64,000 bases of DNA from Sanguinoderma infundibulare (taxonomy: Eukaryota > Basidiomycota > Agaricomycetes > Polyporales > Polyporaceae): assembly GCA_032821775.1 (NCBI GenBank), contig JAVLRN010000009.1, forward strand, positions 248,001 to 312,000, in the 5' to 3' direction. The notes below the pieces were generated by a model. That model ran no database searches and was not told the DNA's origin. It saw only the letters and a program-made list of their open reading frames with translations. The translations under genes and the position numbers were made by a program. This document shows positions 1-8,288 of the stretch, piece by piece; position 1 is the stretch's first letter; each line of letters opens with the position of its first letter.

Positions 1-1805
1 TGGAGGGCGCGAAGGTCAACGGAGTCAGGGGAGGCGAGGAAGAACGATCTGCTGTTCTCGATGCGATCAAGGACGACTTCGCGAATGGGACGGAGAAGGA
101 GATTGTCGAAGCGGCTTTGAAGGGGGCCCGAGATACACTTGGGCAGCTCAGTTCAGGGATGCGGCAGGCCATCCTTCCGGCCGATGTCCAGTCGCTGCGA
201 CAGCTGAGCCGGCATGCTGATACGCTGGCCTCTGTGGTCCGTCTGTTTCTGTCCTGCATTCCGGACTCGCCCAGTGATATTTCTGATGCTCCGCCTTTCT
301 CACTCCCAATCGCCGAACTGTCGAGTATATGCGCTGCGATTACGACACATCCGCTCTGGGCGTCCCTATACACTCCGGAGTCCTTGGCTTACGGCCATCT
401 GTTCTGCCGACCACTGTCCGCCCTGCTCGCGTTTTACGTCCAGCTATCGCGCAGGATTCCGGGGATGTCGCCTGAACTCTGGATGGCGCAGGCCTTCGCC
501 ATCCTGTGCCGCCTGTTCCCCGGAGATGAGGCCGTGGCGGAACATATGGTGACCAATGTCGCGGAGACGATCACGACCGACTTCTTGCGATCGCGCGGTT
601 GGTCTATTCCAGAGGAAATCTGGGAGAAGGGTGGTATGGACGTTATCATACCTTTTATGACCCGCTCGTTGCGAGCGAAGGGCGAGCAAGTCGTCTCCCC
701 GATATGGGCAACGCCTCAGTCCATCGCCGCAGCGACGACGCAACGGCTCCCGCCCCTCTCCGCTCTGCAGCCCAACGACAAGCGCGACTACCCGCTACCG
801 TTGACAAAGGACTGGATGTTCTCTCCCCTGGACCATTTGCTCAAGTCTGGGGAATCGGAAGTGTTCAAGGACCTCCCCGATTCTTGGAACGCATCCGAGG
901 CCGAAGTCGTGCGTGCCACACTCCTGTTCGTCCGCGTAAGCCAGGAAGTCCTACGCTACCACCAGCTAAACGGCTTCCTCATGAGCCGCGAGGAGGTCGC
1001 ATTCGGGTGCATGAAGGTCTTCATGCTCGAGCACGGACAACAGCAGAACGACTCCGCCGAAGAAGTCTTCCGCGACACGCTCGTCGCACGCTTCATGACC
1101 GAGCTCCTCGCCCCCTTCTCCGCGTCCGCGTCCGCGAAGACGCTCAGAGCCCCGCCGCCGTCGATCCACACGTCGGACAGCATCGACGTCGTCGCGAAGC
1201 GCTTCCTCGGCGCCGCCGTGCCGTTCTACCAGTGGTACACGGACTTCGTCGCGCTCTACGACGCGATCTCGTTCGCGCATCCGCTCTTCGCGCGCCTGCT
1301 TCTCCTCCCGCTCTCGATGCGCTACCCCGTGGATTACCGCAGGTACCTCTGGGCGGACTTCGGCCACGTTCTGCGCACGGTCCGCACCGCGCCAGAGGAC
1401 GTCGTGACGGGCAGCGTTGCCGAATACCTCTGGCCGGTGGAGACCGACGCCGAGGTCGTCGGCGCGTACCTCCGCGCGCTGGTGCAGGGCCCTCTGGAGG
1501 GCTTTGTGAGGCTCGTGGCCGTGCACCACATTACGTGCAACGTCTGGCCGGACATGGGGTCTGGCGGAGAGGAGAGGGCGGAGAAGCTCTTGCGGGCGGT
1601 GGTAGATCAAGGCGGATTGGACGCGATTCGGGACGTGGTGCTGTATCGGCAGAACCGGGAAGGGACGACCGTCCTGCCGCCGGCTTGCTTCGAACAAGCT
1701 GGTGCCTGGAGGGCGCAGAGGCTCGAGTTCGCGGGGAAGTCCGGGGAGAACGTCAGGGAGAGGCTGAAGAATCTGTTAGAGTCGGAAATTGACGCGGACC
1801 AGTAG
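1..1805 (+). CDS. RPAP1-like RNA polymerase II-associated protein, C-terminal part (5' truncated)
   Basis: The frame is open from position 3 to the stop codon at 1803-1805 and no start lies inside the window, so this is the 3' part of a larger gene. About 600 residues are visible in one uninterrupted exon. The C-terminal pattern resembles the RPAP1 family as I know it: a KDWMFSPLDHLL segment, a helical region, then a block containing FVALYDAISFAHPLFARL, LPLSMRYPVDYRRYLW and a final VRLVAVHHITCNVW motif. RPAP1 is an adaptor for RNA polymerase II assembly and nuclear import. The N-terminal RPAP1 signature is outside the window, so the name rests on the C-terminal block only. A P450 gene fragment begins about 140 bp past the stop on the same strand. 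Confidence 0.72.
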   Translation, partial: EGAKVNGVRGGEEERSAVLDAIKDDFANGTEKEIVEAALKGARDTLGQLSSGMRQAILPADVQSLRQLSRHADTLASVVRLFLSCIPDSPSDISDAPPFSLPIAELSSICAAITTHPLWASLYTPESLAYGHLFCRPLSALLAFYVQLSRRIPGMSPELWMAQAFAILCRLFPGDEAVAEHMVTNVAETITTDFLRSRGWSIPEEIWEKGGMDVIIPFMTRSLRAKGEQVVSPIWATPQSIAAATTQRLPPLSALQPNDKRDYPLPLTKDWMFSPLDHLLKSGESEVFKDLPDSWNASEAEVVRATLLFVRVSQEVLRYHQLNGFLMSREEVAFGCMKVFMLEHGQQQNDSAEEVFRDTLVARFMTELLAPFSASASAKTLRAPPPSIHTSDSIDVVAKRFLGAAVPFYQWYTDFVALYDAISFAHPLFARLLLLPLSMRYPVDYRRYLWADFGHVLRTVRTAPEDVVTGSVAEYLWPVETDAEVVGAYLRALVQGPLEGFVRLVAVHHITCNVWPDMGSGGEERAEKLLRAVVDQGGLDAIRDVVLYRQNREGTTVLPPACFEQAGAWRAQRLEFAGKSGENVRERLKNLLESEIDADQ

Positions 1806-1944
1806 CAGTTGGAATGCTTGTATGTTATGATGTTGTAGTCTTCCTCCCGATGCGCGTTCAGCATAGCACCAACCCATTCCATTGCAAACATCGAACACGC
1901 CGACCTCAGACTCCCACTGCATGCCAAAGCGCATGTTCCCGGCC

Positions 1945-2580
1945 TCATCCGACGAATGAGTCTGCGCCAGGTTCCAGCGCGCCTGCCGCTCCGCCAATAC
2001 GGGTGATGCGTCTCACCGGCGTCGCTGCAGAAGGCATAGCAGGACTCAGTTCGACGGGTACGACGCTAGCCTTCCCGACGTGTGGGGCGAGGACGCCGAC
2101 GTGTGGAACCCTGACCGTTTCACCCGCCTCGAAGCCTCGAAGCAGCCCGCGAACGTCGGCGTTTTCGCAAACCTGTGCGTCTGCCCTTTGTCCGTCGCGT
2201 GTTTTACCGCTGAGCTCATCCGCTGCTCGCAGACTGACGTTCTGTAAGTGAAGCGAGTCTCGTCGCTTTCGCACGTCACTTACTTCGAACGAAGCTGCTG
2301 GCCTCCGGGCGTGCCTCGGATGGCGGTTCTCGTGCGTCGAAATTCACATTCACCCTCTGCAAGACTATTGCGGGACGCCCTGACGGATGTGTTGCTCCCA
2401 CAGGGTCACGGAGATGCAGGTCTTCCTCGCCGAATAGCTCGAGACTTCCAGTTCCATCTTCCGAGGGAGGAAGTCGAGGTCCAAAAGGCCACGGTCGCGT
2501 TCGGCATGGTTCGTATCGTCCGCGGAAAACCGGAGCTCGGGGCTGCGTTGTCCTTTCTTATTTTACTCGTTCAGTGAGAG
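1945..2580 (+). pseudogene. Cytochrome P450 3' fragment, disrupted
   Basis: This is a degenerate copy of the 3' half of the P450 encoded on the minus strand at 24587-27003. It retains the PERF-type block (LPDVWGEDADVWNPDRF, 2071-2121), the two introns flanking an 11-nt microexon (2233-2243), and the heme loop AAGLRACLGWRF (about 2295-2330) with the following intron. It is broken: codon 2435-2437 is TAG where the intact gene has TTG, and one base is missing near 2444, shifting the frame before FQFHLPREEVEVQK. Nothing upstream supplies the N-terminal half, so it is a truncated duplicate. Similarity continues past the stop to about 2720. The region 1945-2000 matches less clearly, so the 5' limit is approximate. 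Confidence 0.85.
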
Positions 2581-2895
2581 GGGGCGGCTTGGAATGCTCT
2601 TCGATATTTCCGGTGTTAGGGGGGGTGTCTTGGTTTCGTTAGGTTGTTAAGATACGAGGCGCTCTGATCAATGGTGTATAAGCACTAGAATGCTTTTTCT
2701 CTCTCGCCATGCAGAACCTCCTACGATGCTTGAGGGGGCGCACCAGAGTTATTGTGACGTCCGTGTACGCGCGGCGAATTCAACCCACACCTGGGGACGC
2801 ATTATATGCATGAGGTGGGTTGTGACATGGTCCCGCATCGTGTAGTAGTTCATGCTACACAACCGATAACGCGACAAAAAGCGCCGGGACAACGA

Positions 2896-2966
2896 TGCAT
2901 CAATGGGGGATCGAACCCCAGAAGGATTGTTGATTAAGATCAACTGTACCACAACACCATTAATGC
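2896..2966 (-). tRNA. tRNA-like gene with pol III terminator; anticodon uncertain
   Basis: On the minus strand a 71-nt unit has a 7-bp acceptor stem (GCATTAA with TTGATGC, one G-T pair), a T arm TGGGG-TTCGATC-CCCCA, and an A-box-like TGGTGTTGTGG. A run of five T lies about 16 nt past the 3' end (2876-2880 on the plus strand), as expected for a pol III terminator. The middle is atypical: the best anticodon hairpin, GTTGA/TCAAC, leaves a six-base loop TCTTAA, the D arm is short, and the conserved A14 is T. If the loop is read as T-CTT-AA the anticodon would be CTT (Lys), but this is not secure. It could be a diverged tRNA or a tRNA pseudogene. Confidence 0.5.
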
Positions 2967-3114
2967 ACTTTCCTAGATCTGCCAGCGCGCCTAATATTTC
3001 GCTTCGTTTGGAACACGGGAAGGTCGTTGACACCGCCCAGGATTAGGCTGAGGTTTGGGGACTAGGCCACTTTTCTCCGCATGTGCTTGAGCAGGTTTCT
3101 CTGAGCCAGTGACG

Positions 3115-3890
3115 ATGTGAGTATGCAAATGCGAATTATTGTGCTCTACTTGATCATGACTTCAGGCCCCCGAAAGGTTCTGGAAAGAGGAAGAATACGA
3201 CGATATACAGCGACGACTCCCCGACACCTCCCGTCACTGTGAGTGCCTTCCCCCTACTGCCCAATTCCGTCGCTCTACTCCGTCTGCTCACTTTACTGTT
3301 TGAAGACACTCGCGGAGCAACTATCGTATCTGCAGTATGCCCGGCCCTTCAAGAACCCGAACTACACCAAGAACACCAATCGTCGCGCGAAGAACCTCAA
3401 GGCACTCCTCGCCCAGGAGCGTGAGCGGGAGAAGAACGAGCGGGAAAGGCGTAGGCTGGTGAAGGAGGAGAGCATGGATGTTGATGGTCAGCAGCCTGTC
3501 GAAGATCCATTAGAGGAAGACCTCCCGACCTGTGAGTGCTCCCCTCCACCCTTGCGCGCTGGATGGATCCCAATTTCTTCGCGTAGACACGTCAATAGAG
3601 GCACCGCCATCTGTATTACCCCAGCGACGATACTGTGATATAACTGGATTGGAGGTAAGATTCTTCTTCCCCATGACTCTACTGTATTGACTCGGGCTAT
3701 GACCAGGGACCCTATACCGATCCTGCAACCGGTCTCCGATACCATGACAAGAGCATATACGAGCTGATCAAGGGCCTCGTGAGTTCGTTGTTGTCTCCCT
3801 TCTTGTATCTGAAGCGAACTTGGTGCACAGAGCGCGACAGCAGCGAAGGAGTACCTCTCGGCTCGCGGCGTCAACCCCATCGTCAAGTAA
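3115..3890 (+). CDS. IES6: INO80 chromatin-remodelling complex subunit Ies6 (YL1 C-terminal domain)
   Basis: Six exons give a 166-residue protein: 3115-3116, 3166-3238, 3306-3531, 3587-3654, 3707-3778 and 3831-3890 (501 nt in total, every junction in phase). The N-terminus is basic, then YARPFKNPNYTKNTNRRAKN and a charged Arg/Glu-rich helix follow. The C-terminus is a YL1_C domain: RYCDITGLEGPYTDPATGLR, then HDKSIYELIKGL, ending in EYLSARGVNPIVK. Ies6 pairs with Arp5 in INO80 and supports nucleosome sliding in the nucleus. No upstream ATG opens this frame. The only in-frame start I find is AT at 3115-3116 joined to G at 3166 by removal of a 49-nt GTGAGT...TTCAG intron, giving MPPKGSGKRKN. The domain assignment is firm; the split start is an inference. 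Confidence 0.86.
3117..3165 (+). other. 49-nt intron splitting the Ies6 start codon
   Basis: The intron begins GTGAGT and ends TTCAG. It lies between the A-T and the G of the proposed initiator codon. Without its removal the Ies6 frame has no ATG at its N-terminus; the ATG at 3156 inside the intron reads a different frame that stops soon after. Confidence 0.65.
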
Positions 3891-3952
3891 CCCACATCTC
3901 GCGTTTCCATCGCACCCGCTGTTGTATTGTAAGGTTTTGTGGTTCGTTGGAT

Positions 3953-4293
3953 GCAACAATATTCCGAGACAGGTTATGTCTATTACCAGCAGGTCGGCAC
4001 GACTCGCAAATGCGAAGGATGGGGCGTTGCACGTCCGTTGCTCGCTGTGGCGTTTCATGGTGGCTTTTGCCAGTTCTTGGATTTGTCGTCGGACGAGGAC
4101 TATGAGGCTGCGGCCGCCAAAGGAGCACTTCGGAACGCATGCCGATGTTATGCGGAGTGGCAGGATTGTTCTGGTTCCAGATCCCAATTCAGCGAAGGGC
4201 CCGAAGTACGTTCGGTTCTCTCCGTACTTGCGGCTCATGTTCTCGGGAAATTCGTAACGCTCAGATGTACGTTCCCTACTTAGCAGACGTACG
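3953..4293 (+). repeat. Dispersed repeat, copy A
   Basis: About 340 bp just downstream of Ies6 match, in inverse orientation, the segment 23962-24289. Shared runs include a CACGACTC.CA.ATGCGAAG stretch, GTGGCGTTTCATGGTGGCTT, GACGAGGACT, AACGCATGCCGATG, TTCGGTTCTCTCC and GTAACGCTCA.ATGTA. The stretch 4060-4109 also resembles an exon boundary of the M1 aminopeptidase (23654-23708). I see no terminal inverted repeats, target-site duplication or intact reading frame, so it is a non-coding repeat or a decayed gene fragment. Confidence 0.7.
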
Positions 4294-5413
4294 GATGTTG
4301 GACTTTGATACCGGTCTGAGCACACCCGGCGGTCATTGTCCGACGATGGCGCCTTCTCCATCCCCCGTCTCCCAGTACGTTCGAAGCCAGTCAGGAGCAC
4401 GCAGAAGGATGTTAATGTCTCTTGTTGTATCGGGCACACCTTGATGAGCACTCGTTGAGATGTAATGGAGTGCATCTGGTGCGTTCGGACGTGCTGAATC
4501 AGGCGACAGCAAAGCGCTGGCAGGGCGAAGTGGAACACTGCGGCTACGTAGGTCCTGTGTTGTATCTATGGGTCAGAGAACGTTAGCCCTCGTGGCAGCA
4601 AATTTCGGCCGAATAAATGAACCCTCGGGCTGCGATCTTTATGTACCCAGGTCGACCATCGACAACGTACCGAAGACTTCCTCACCCCCGGGCCTCTAGT
4701 CGGTGCTCGATGTTCACTTGTTCACTTGCGGAAGTATAGCAATACCGTACACAACATTCTGGAACGAACGGAGCGTAGGCATGAAGCTGCGGTGTGTTGT
4801 GTTCGAGAATGACCGTCCAGGCACTGCGAATCTTAACTTGAAATGAATTACGATGACGGCTACGAACGTCGGCCGCTCTGAGTGCGTAGTACTACATCTT
4901 ACGACCTTTTAGACGACTACCGAATTAGACTAGAGGGAGCGGCAGGTTGGTAGAAATGTTAATCGATACATAGCAACAAGTGACAAGCTAGAATTATAGA
5001 AAAGGAAAGCGAAGAAACAGACGAACAAACGAGTGGACCCAAGGGTGAGCGGTATGCGCACATATTATCTCCCACCAGAATAACACCAACGTCGTCATGG
5101 AACAAGGCATTAAGTAGGCGTCAGGCTGATCCGAAGCCTGTATTATCGGGATCGAATAGTTATCGTGCTACCTAGCAACAGCGTTAGCCATGCGCACAGC
5201 GGCGAGGTGCAAGCAGGGTGCAAGAGAAGCAGAACATACCTCCGCATCATATATCCCCGACCGATGACCCGGGACGAAGCCGGACACGGTATCACGCCCA
5301 GGCGACTACAGCGCATGCGGCCCCCGCGTCGATGTGAGAGCCATCGCCCGCCAGGCTCAACCCCGGATATCCAACGTACCCGGCCCCCTCCGCGTACATA
5401 CGAAAGGGGCGGC
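4294..5413. other. Intergenic region, no gene recognised
   Basis: The region lies between the repeat and the 3' end of the minus-strand gene at 5414. Frames are short and show no recognisable domain or consistent exon chain. The right part is presumably 3' untranslated sequence of the 5414-6766 gene. Confidence 0.5.
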
Positions 5414-6766
5414 TCATCGCAACATGCGCAGCTGCTGGGCGACGAACATCGAGTCCTGCGTCAGCCGCTTCCCCTTCTTCTCCAGCACCCACTTCCGCGC
5501 GAACCCGGTGCCGTCGACCGGTCGCTTCGGGGGAGGGGCGGGGGCCTCCGCGGCCAAACCGGGAGGGGGCGGACGGACCGCCACGGTCACCTCGACCGTG
5601 CGTCCGCGCGTGACGGGCATGAACGCGGAGGGAGGGGGGGCCCGGACGAGGCCCGCCTTCTCGTTCTCGTTCTGGGCTCGGGAGCGCGGCGTGTGGTGGG
5701 AGGTGGTGCGGGGACGACTGCTCGGCATGTCGTGCGGGCGGGCCGGGGCAACTGCAGGAGTTGGGATCGTTGCTGAACGGGGGGTCGATGGGTGGCGCTT
5801 GCGCGAGGGCATGGGGATGGGGGCCGAGTGTGGCTGGTCGAGATCGGTGCCGTCCATGAACGGCTGGTCAGGGTTGGGTACGACCTTGGAAGGCTTCTCG
5901 TTTGGCCTCTCCGTCACCCGCGACTTCTCCTTCTCCAATCTGCGTACTGGCGCAGAGAGGGGAGAGGGGACGCGCGACGCGATTGGAGACGGAACTGCGA
6001 CAGCTTCCGTCGCCGGTTTGAACTGAGGTGTCGAGCCGTAGCGCTTCCTTGGAGGAGGCGCAGATTGTGGCGCGGCGGGGTTTGTGGGGAGACCCTGAAC
6101 GGGAGACGGCACCGACCTCAGACCGGCCATGGTCGACGTGGATTGAGGCGGCTGCGGAATGTGCAGGGAGCTAGCTCGCTCAAGTCCACGATCGGGGATA
6201 GGGAGCGGTGGCGGAGGTGCATGTTTTGGCTGTTTGGGCATGGGCGGGGCGTCCTTGGGGAGCGGCCGCGGAGAAGACCGGTGAGCGTCGCTGTTAGGTC
6301 GCGAGGTCGGCGGGGGCCTGATAGTGGAACTCGTGGAGCCGCTGCGAGAGTGGGTCCTCATGGGCGAAGAAATCACAATGGGCTCTGACGAAGAGGCAGA
6401 TGGGAGAACAGGCAATGGGACGTGCGACCCGCCACTCCGGGAATGTGAGCGCGAACGGGATGCAGAGGACGAACCTGAGCCAGAGAAGGAGGGTGTGGGA
6501 CCAGCACGAGAATGCGACAACGAGTCGCCAGCGACTGGTTGCTGCTGAAATGGATCAGGTAGCCGACGAGGAGAGGCGGCCGATTTCGACCGCCTGAGGG
6601 AAGCGTACGGGGAAGAAGTCGTCCACGAACTGGGTGGGAAAGTCGCGTGCGGGTTATTCTCCTCGGGTGGGTAGTGTAGCTTCCAGTTCGATGGAGGTGC
6701 GAGCGAAGGCTGTGGAGATAGCGGGGGCAGCTGCGGAGGCGTTGGGGGAACAGGGCCGGAAGGCAT
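5414..6766 (-). CDS. Disordered Pro/Ser-rich protein of unknown function
   Basis: A single uninterrupted 450-codon frame starts MPSGPVPPTPPQLPPLSPQP. Almost the whole protein is low complexity (Pro, Ser, Arg, Ala) with many SRSRSHSRSG-type basic/serine stretches and poly-proline runs, and is predicted to be disordered. The exception is the last 40 residues, where GFARKWVLEKKGKRLTQDSM is followed by FVAQQLRMLR. This looks like a short folded or binding motif and is the part most likely to be conserved. There is no signal peptide or membrane segment. It lies tandem with the larger minus-strand gene ending at 8289. The length of the frame and the ordered C-terminus favour a real gene. I do not recognise the family. 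Confidence 0.65.
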   Translation of the reverse strand: MPSGPVPPTPPQLPPLSPQPSLAPPSNWKLHYPPEENNPHATFPPSSWTTSSPYASLRRSKSAASPRRLPDPFQQQPVAGDSLSHSRAGPTPSFSGSGSSSASRSRSHSRSGGSHVPLPVLPSASSSEPIVISSPMRTHSRSGSTSSTIRPPPTSRPNSDAHRSSPRPLPKDAPPMPKQPKHAPPPPLPIPDRGLERASSLHIPQPPQSTSTMAGLRSVPSPVQGLPTNPAAPQSAPPPRKRYGSTPQFKPATEAVAVPSPIASRVPSPLSAPVRRLEKEKSRVTERPNEKPSKVVPNPDQPFMDGTDLDQPHSAPIPMPSRKRHPSTPRSATIPTPAVAPARPHDMPSSRPRTTSHHTPRSRAQNENEKAGLVRAPPPSAFMPVTRGRTVEVTVAVRPPPPGLAAEAPAPPPKRPVDGTGFARKWVLEKKGKRLTQDSMFVAQQLRMLR

Positions 6767-8288
6767 GGCTGGCTACCTCTCCTTGCGTCGGGGGAACCTG
6801 ATCAAGGAACGCGTAGAAATAAGAGTTCGGGAGGGAAGAAGCAAGGTAAGCGGGCGAAGTGGAAACCTGGGATCGAAAGAGATGAAAGAGGCCATGGTTT
6901 CTCGGTCGCGTACATATAATGAGCCACGGCGGTCGAGTGTTGTCTCGTCGCGACTCGACAGTTTTCCCCCATCGTAACCGACGTAACGGTCAAGCCCCGC
7001 AGTGCCGAAAGGAGGAATGTTCTGATGGTAGGCGAGAACTCGGGGTTGCACTGCGCAGCCGTCAGGCTGTCGCGATGACGATGCAGGAAGATGTTTGGAC
7101 CAGATTTGAACCGGGCACTCGTCCTGCATCACCAGCCTCAAGGCAGTGACCGATGCACAGATCCATCCCCGTCCGATGGACCCTCCGCGCTGTACACAAA
7201 GTACAGTCTTGGCCAGATAGAGCGTTGATGAGATCACAAGCCGGATAACCGCACGGCGCGGAGACACTCCTCGATCCTGGATTCTCTCAGACATCATCTG
7301 CTGTCATCAGTGTTGTCCGAGTCGCTGTGGCGTACGAGCACAGTCAAATGAAGCATCTGACCTAACGCTGGGTGGGCCTGCGAGTACGGAGTGACGACGG
7401 CCGTCTTGCCAGCAGCAGCATGGACCGAGTCGCGGTCCCCCTCGAATCTGTCTATCTGCGTTGGCATGCACACGTCGGAAAGCCCCATGACAGATTGTGT
7501 TAAGTATACTTGGCACTCACTTTGTTTCAAGGTTTATGCCACGGTAGAGCCATCGCCACCCCGCGTGTGGTTGACGTTGAAGCCAAGAATGCACTAGAAT
7601 AAGCGGTAACCGACGTCCTCCGACCTCTCGGATCTGGCAGTGGGACAGATTAAGTTGGTCCGAACTCCGGACACATCGAGCTCGAGGTTTCAGCCTCGAG
7701 AACACGGTTAATATTGTGTCGGTTATTACAGTACGTAGGCCTCCTTAGGCCTCCTACCACCCTCTGACAGCTGTTCAAGTGTTCAAGCACGTAATGTACG
7801 GTGGCAAGAGGTGGTGGCAAGGCACACGATGGACGTCGAGTGCGAGCTAGAAGCTACTGTTAGTAACCGCCGCGATGAAACACGAGGTTGGTCGCAAACG
7901 AGAAAAGCCGAGCATCATTTCTGTCGCGCGACCAGTGTAAGTAGTACACCCGGAAGTCAGAGCTCACAGCGCTCATCACCCGGTGGCAGTATCAGTGGTA
8001 TCAGAGAGTATCAGTCGCTGCCGCACGGCGCAGGGAGGGATGGGCAGGAGGCGGGAAACAGTGCCCATAAGCACAGATGCCCGGTATCTATAAATCTTCA
8101 GCGCGCGATCCGAGCGTCTAACAATACATGACGAGGGCGGGGATGCGGAGGCGACGTATACAACATCGTAAGTAAGGGATCAACAGAACAACCAACGACT
8201 CTGTAATTTACGGGGGTCTGATGATAGGCGACTAACATAGTGACATTTAAATAAGTACGTGTGGTAAGCAGTGCGTGTATAGTCGGTC
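6767..8288. other. Intergenic region, no gene recognised
   Basis: About 1.5 kb between two minus-strand genes. Both strands contain only short frames without domains. It should hold the promoter of the 5414-6766 gene and the 3' untranslated region of the gene ending at 8289. Confidence 0.5.

Noticed and set aside
3768..4538. 256-codon minus-strand ORF over Ies6 and the repeat
   Set aside because: It runs antisense through the Ies6 last exon and the dispersed repeat, and has no motif of its own.
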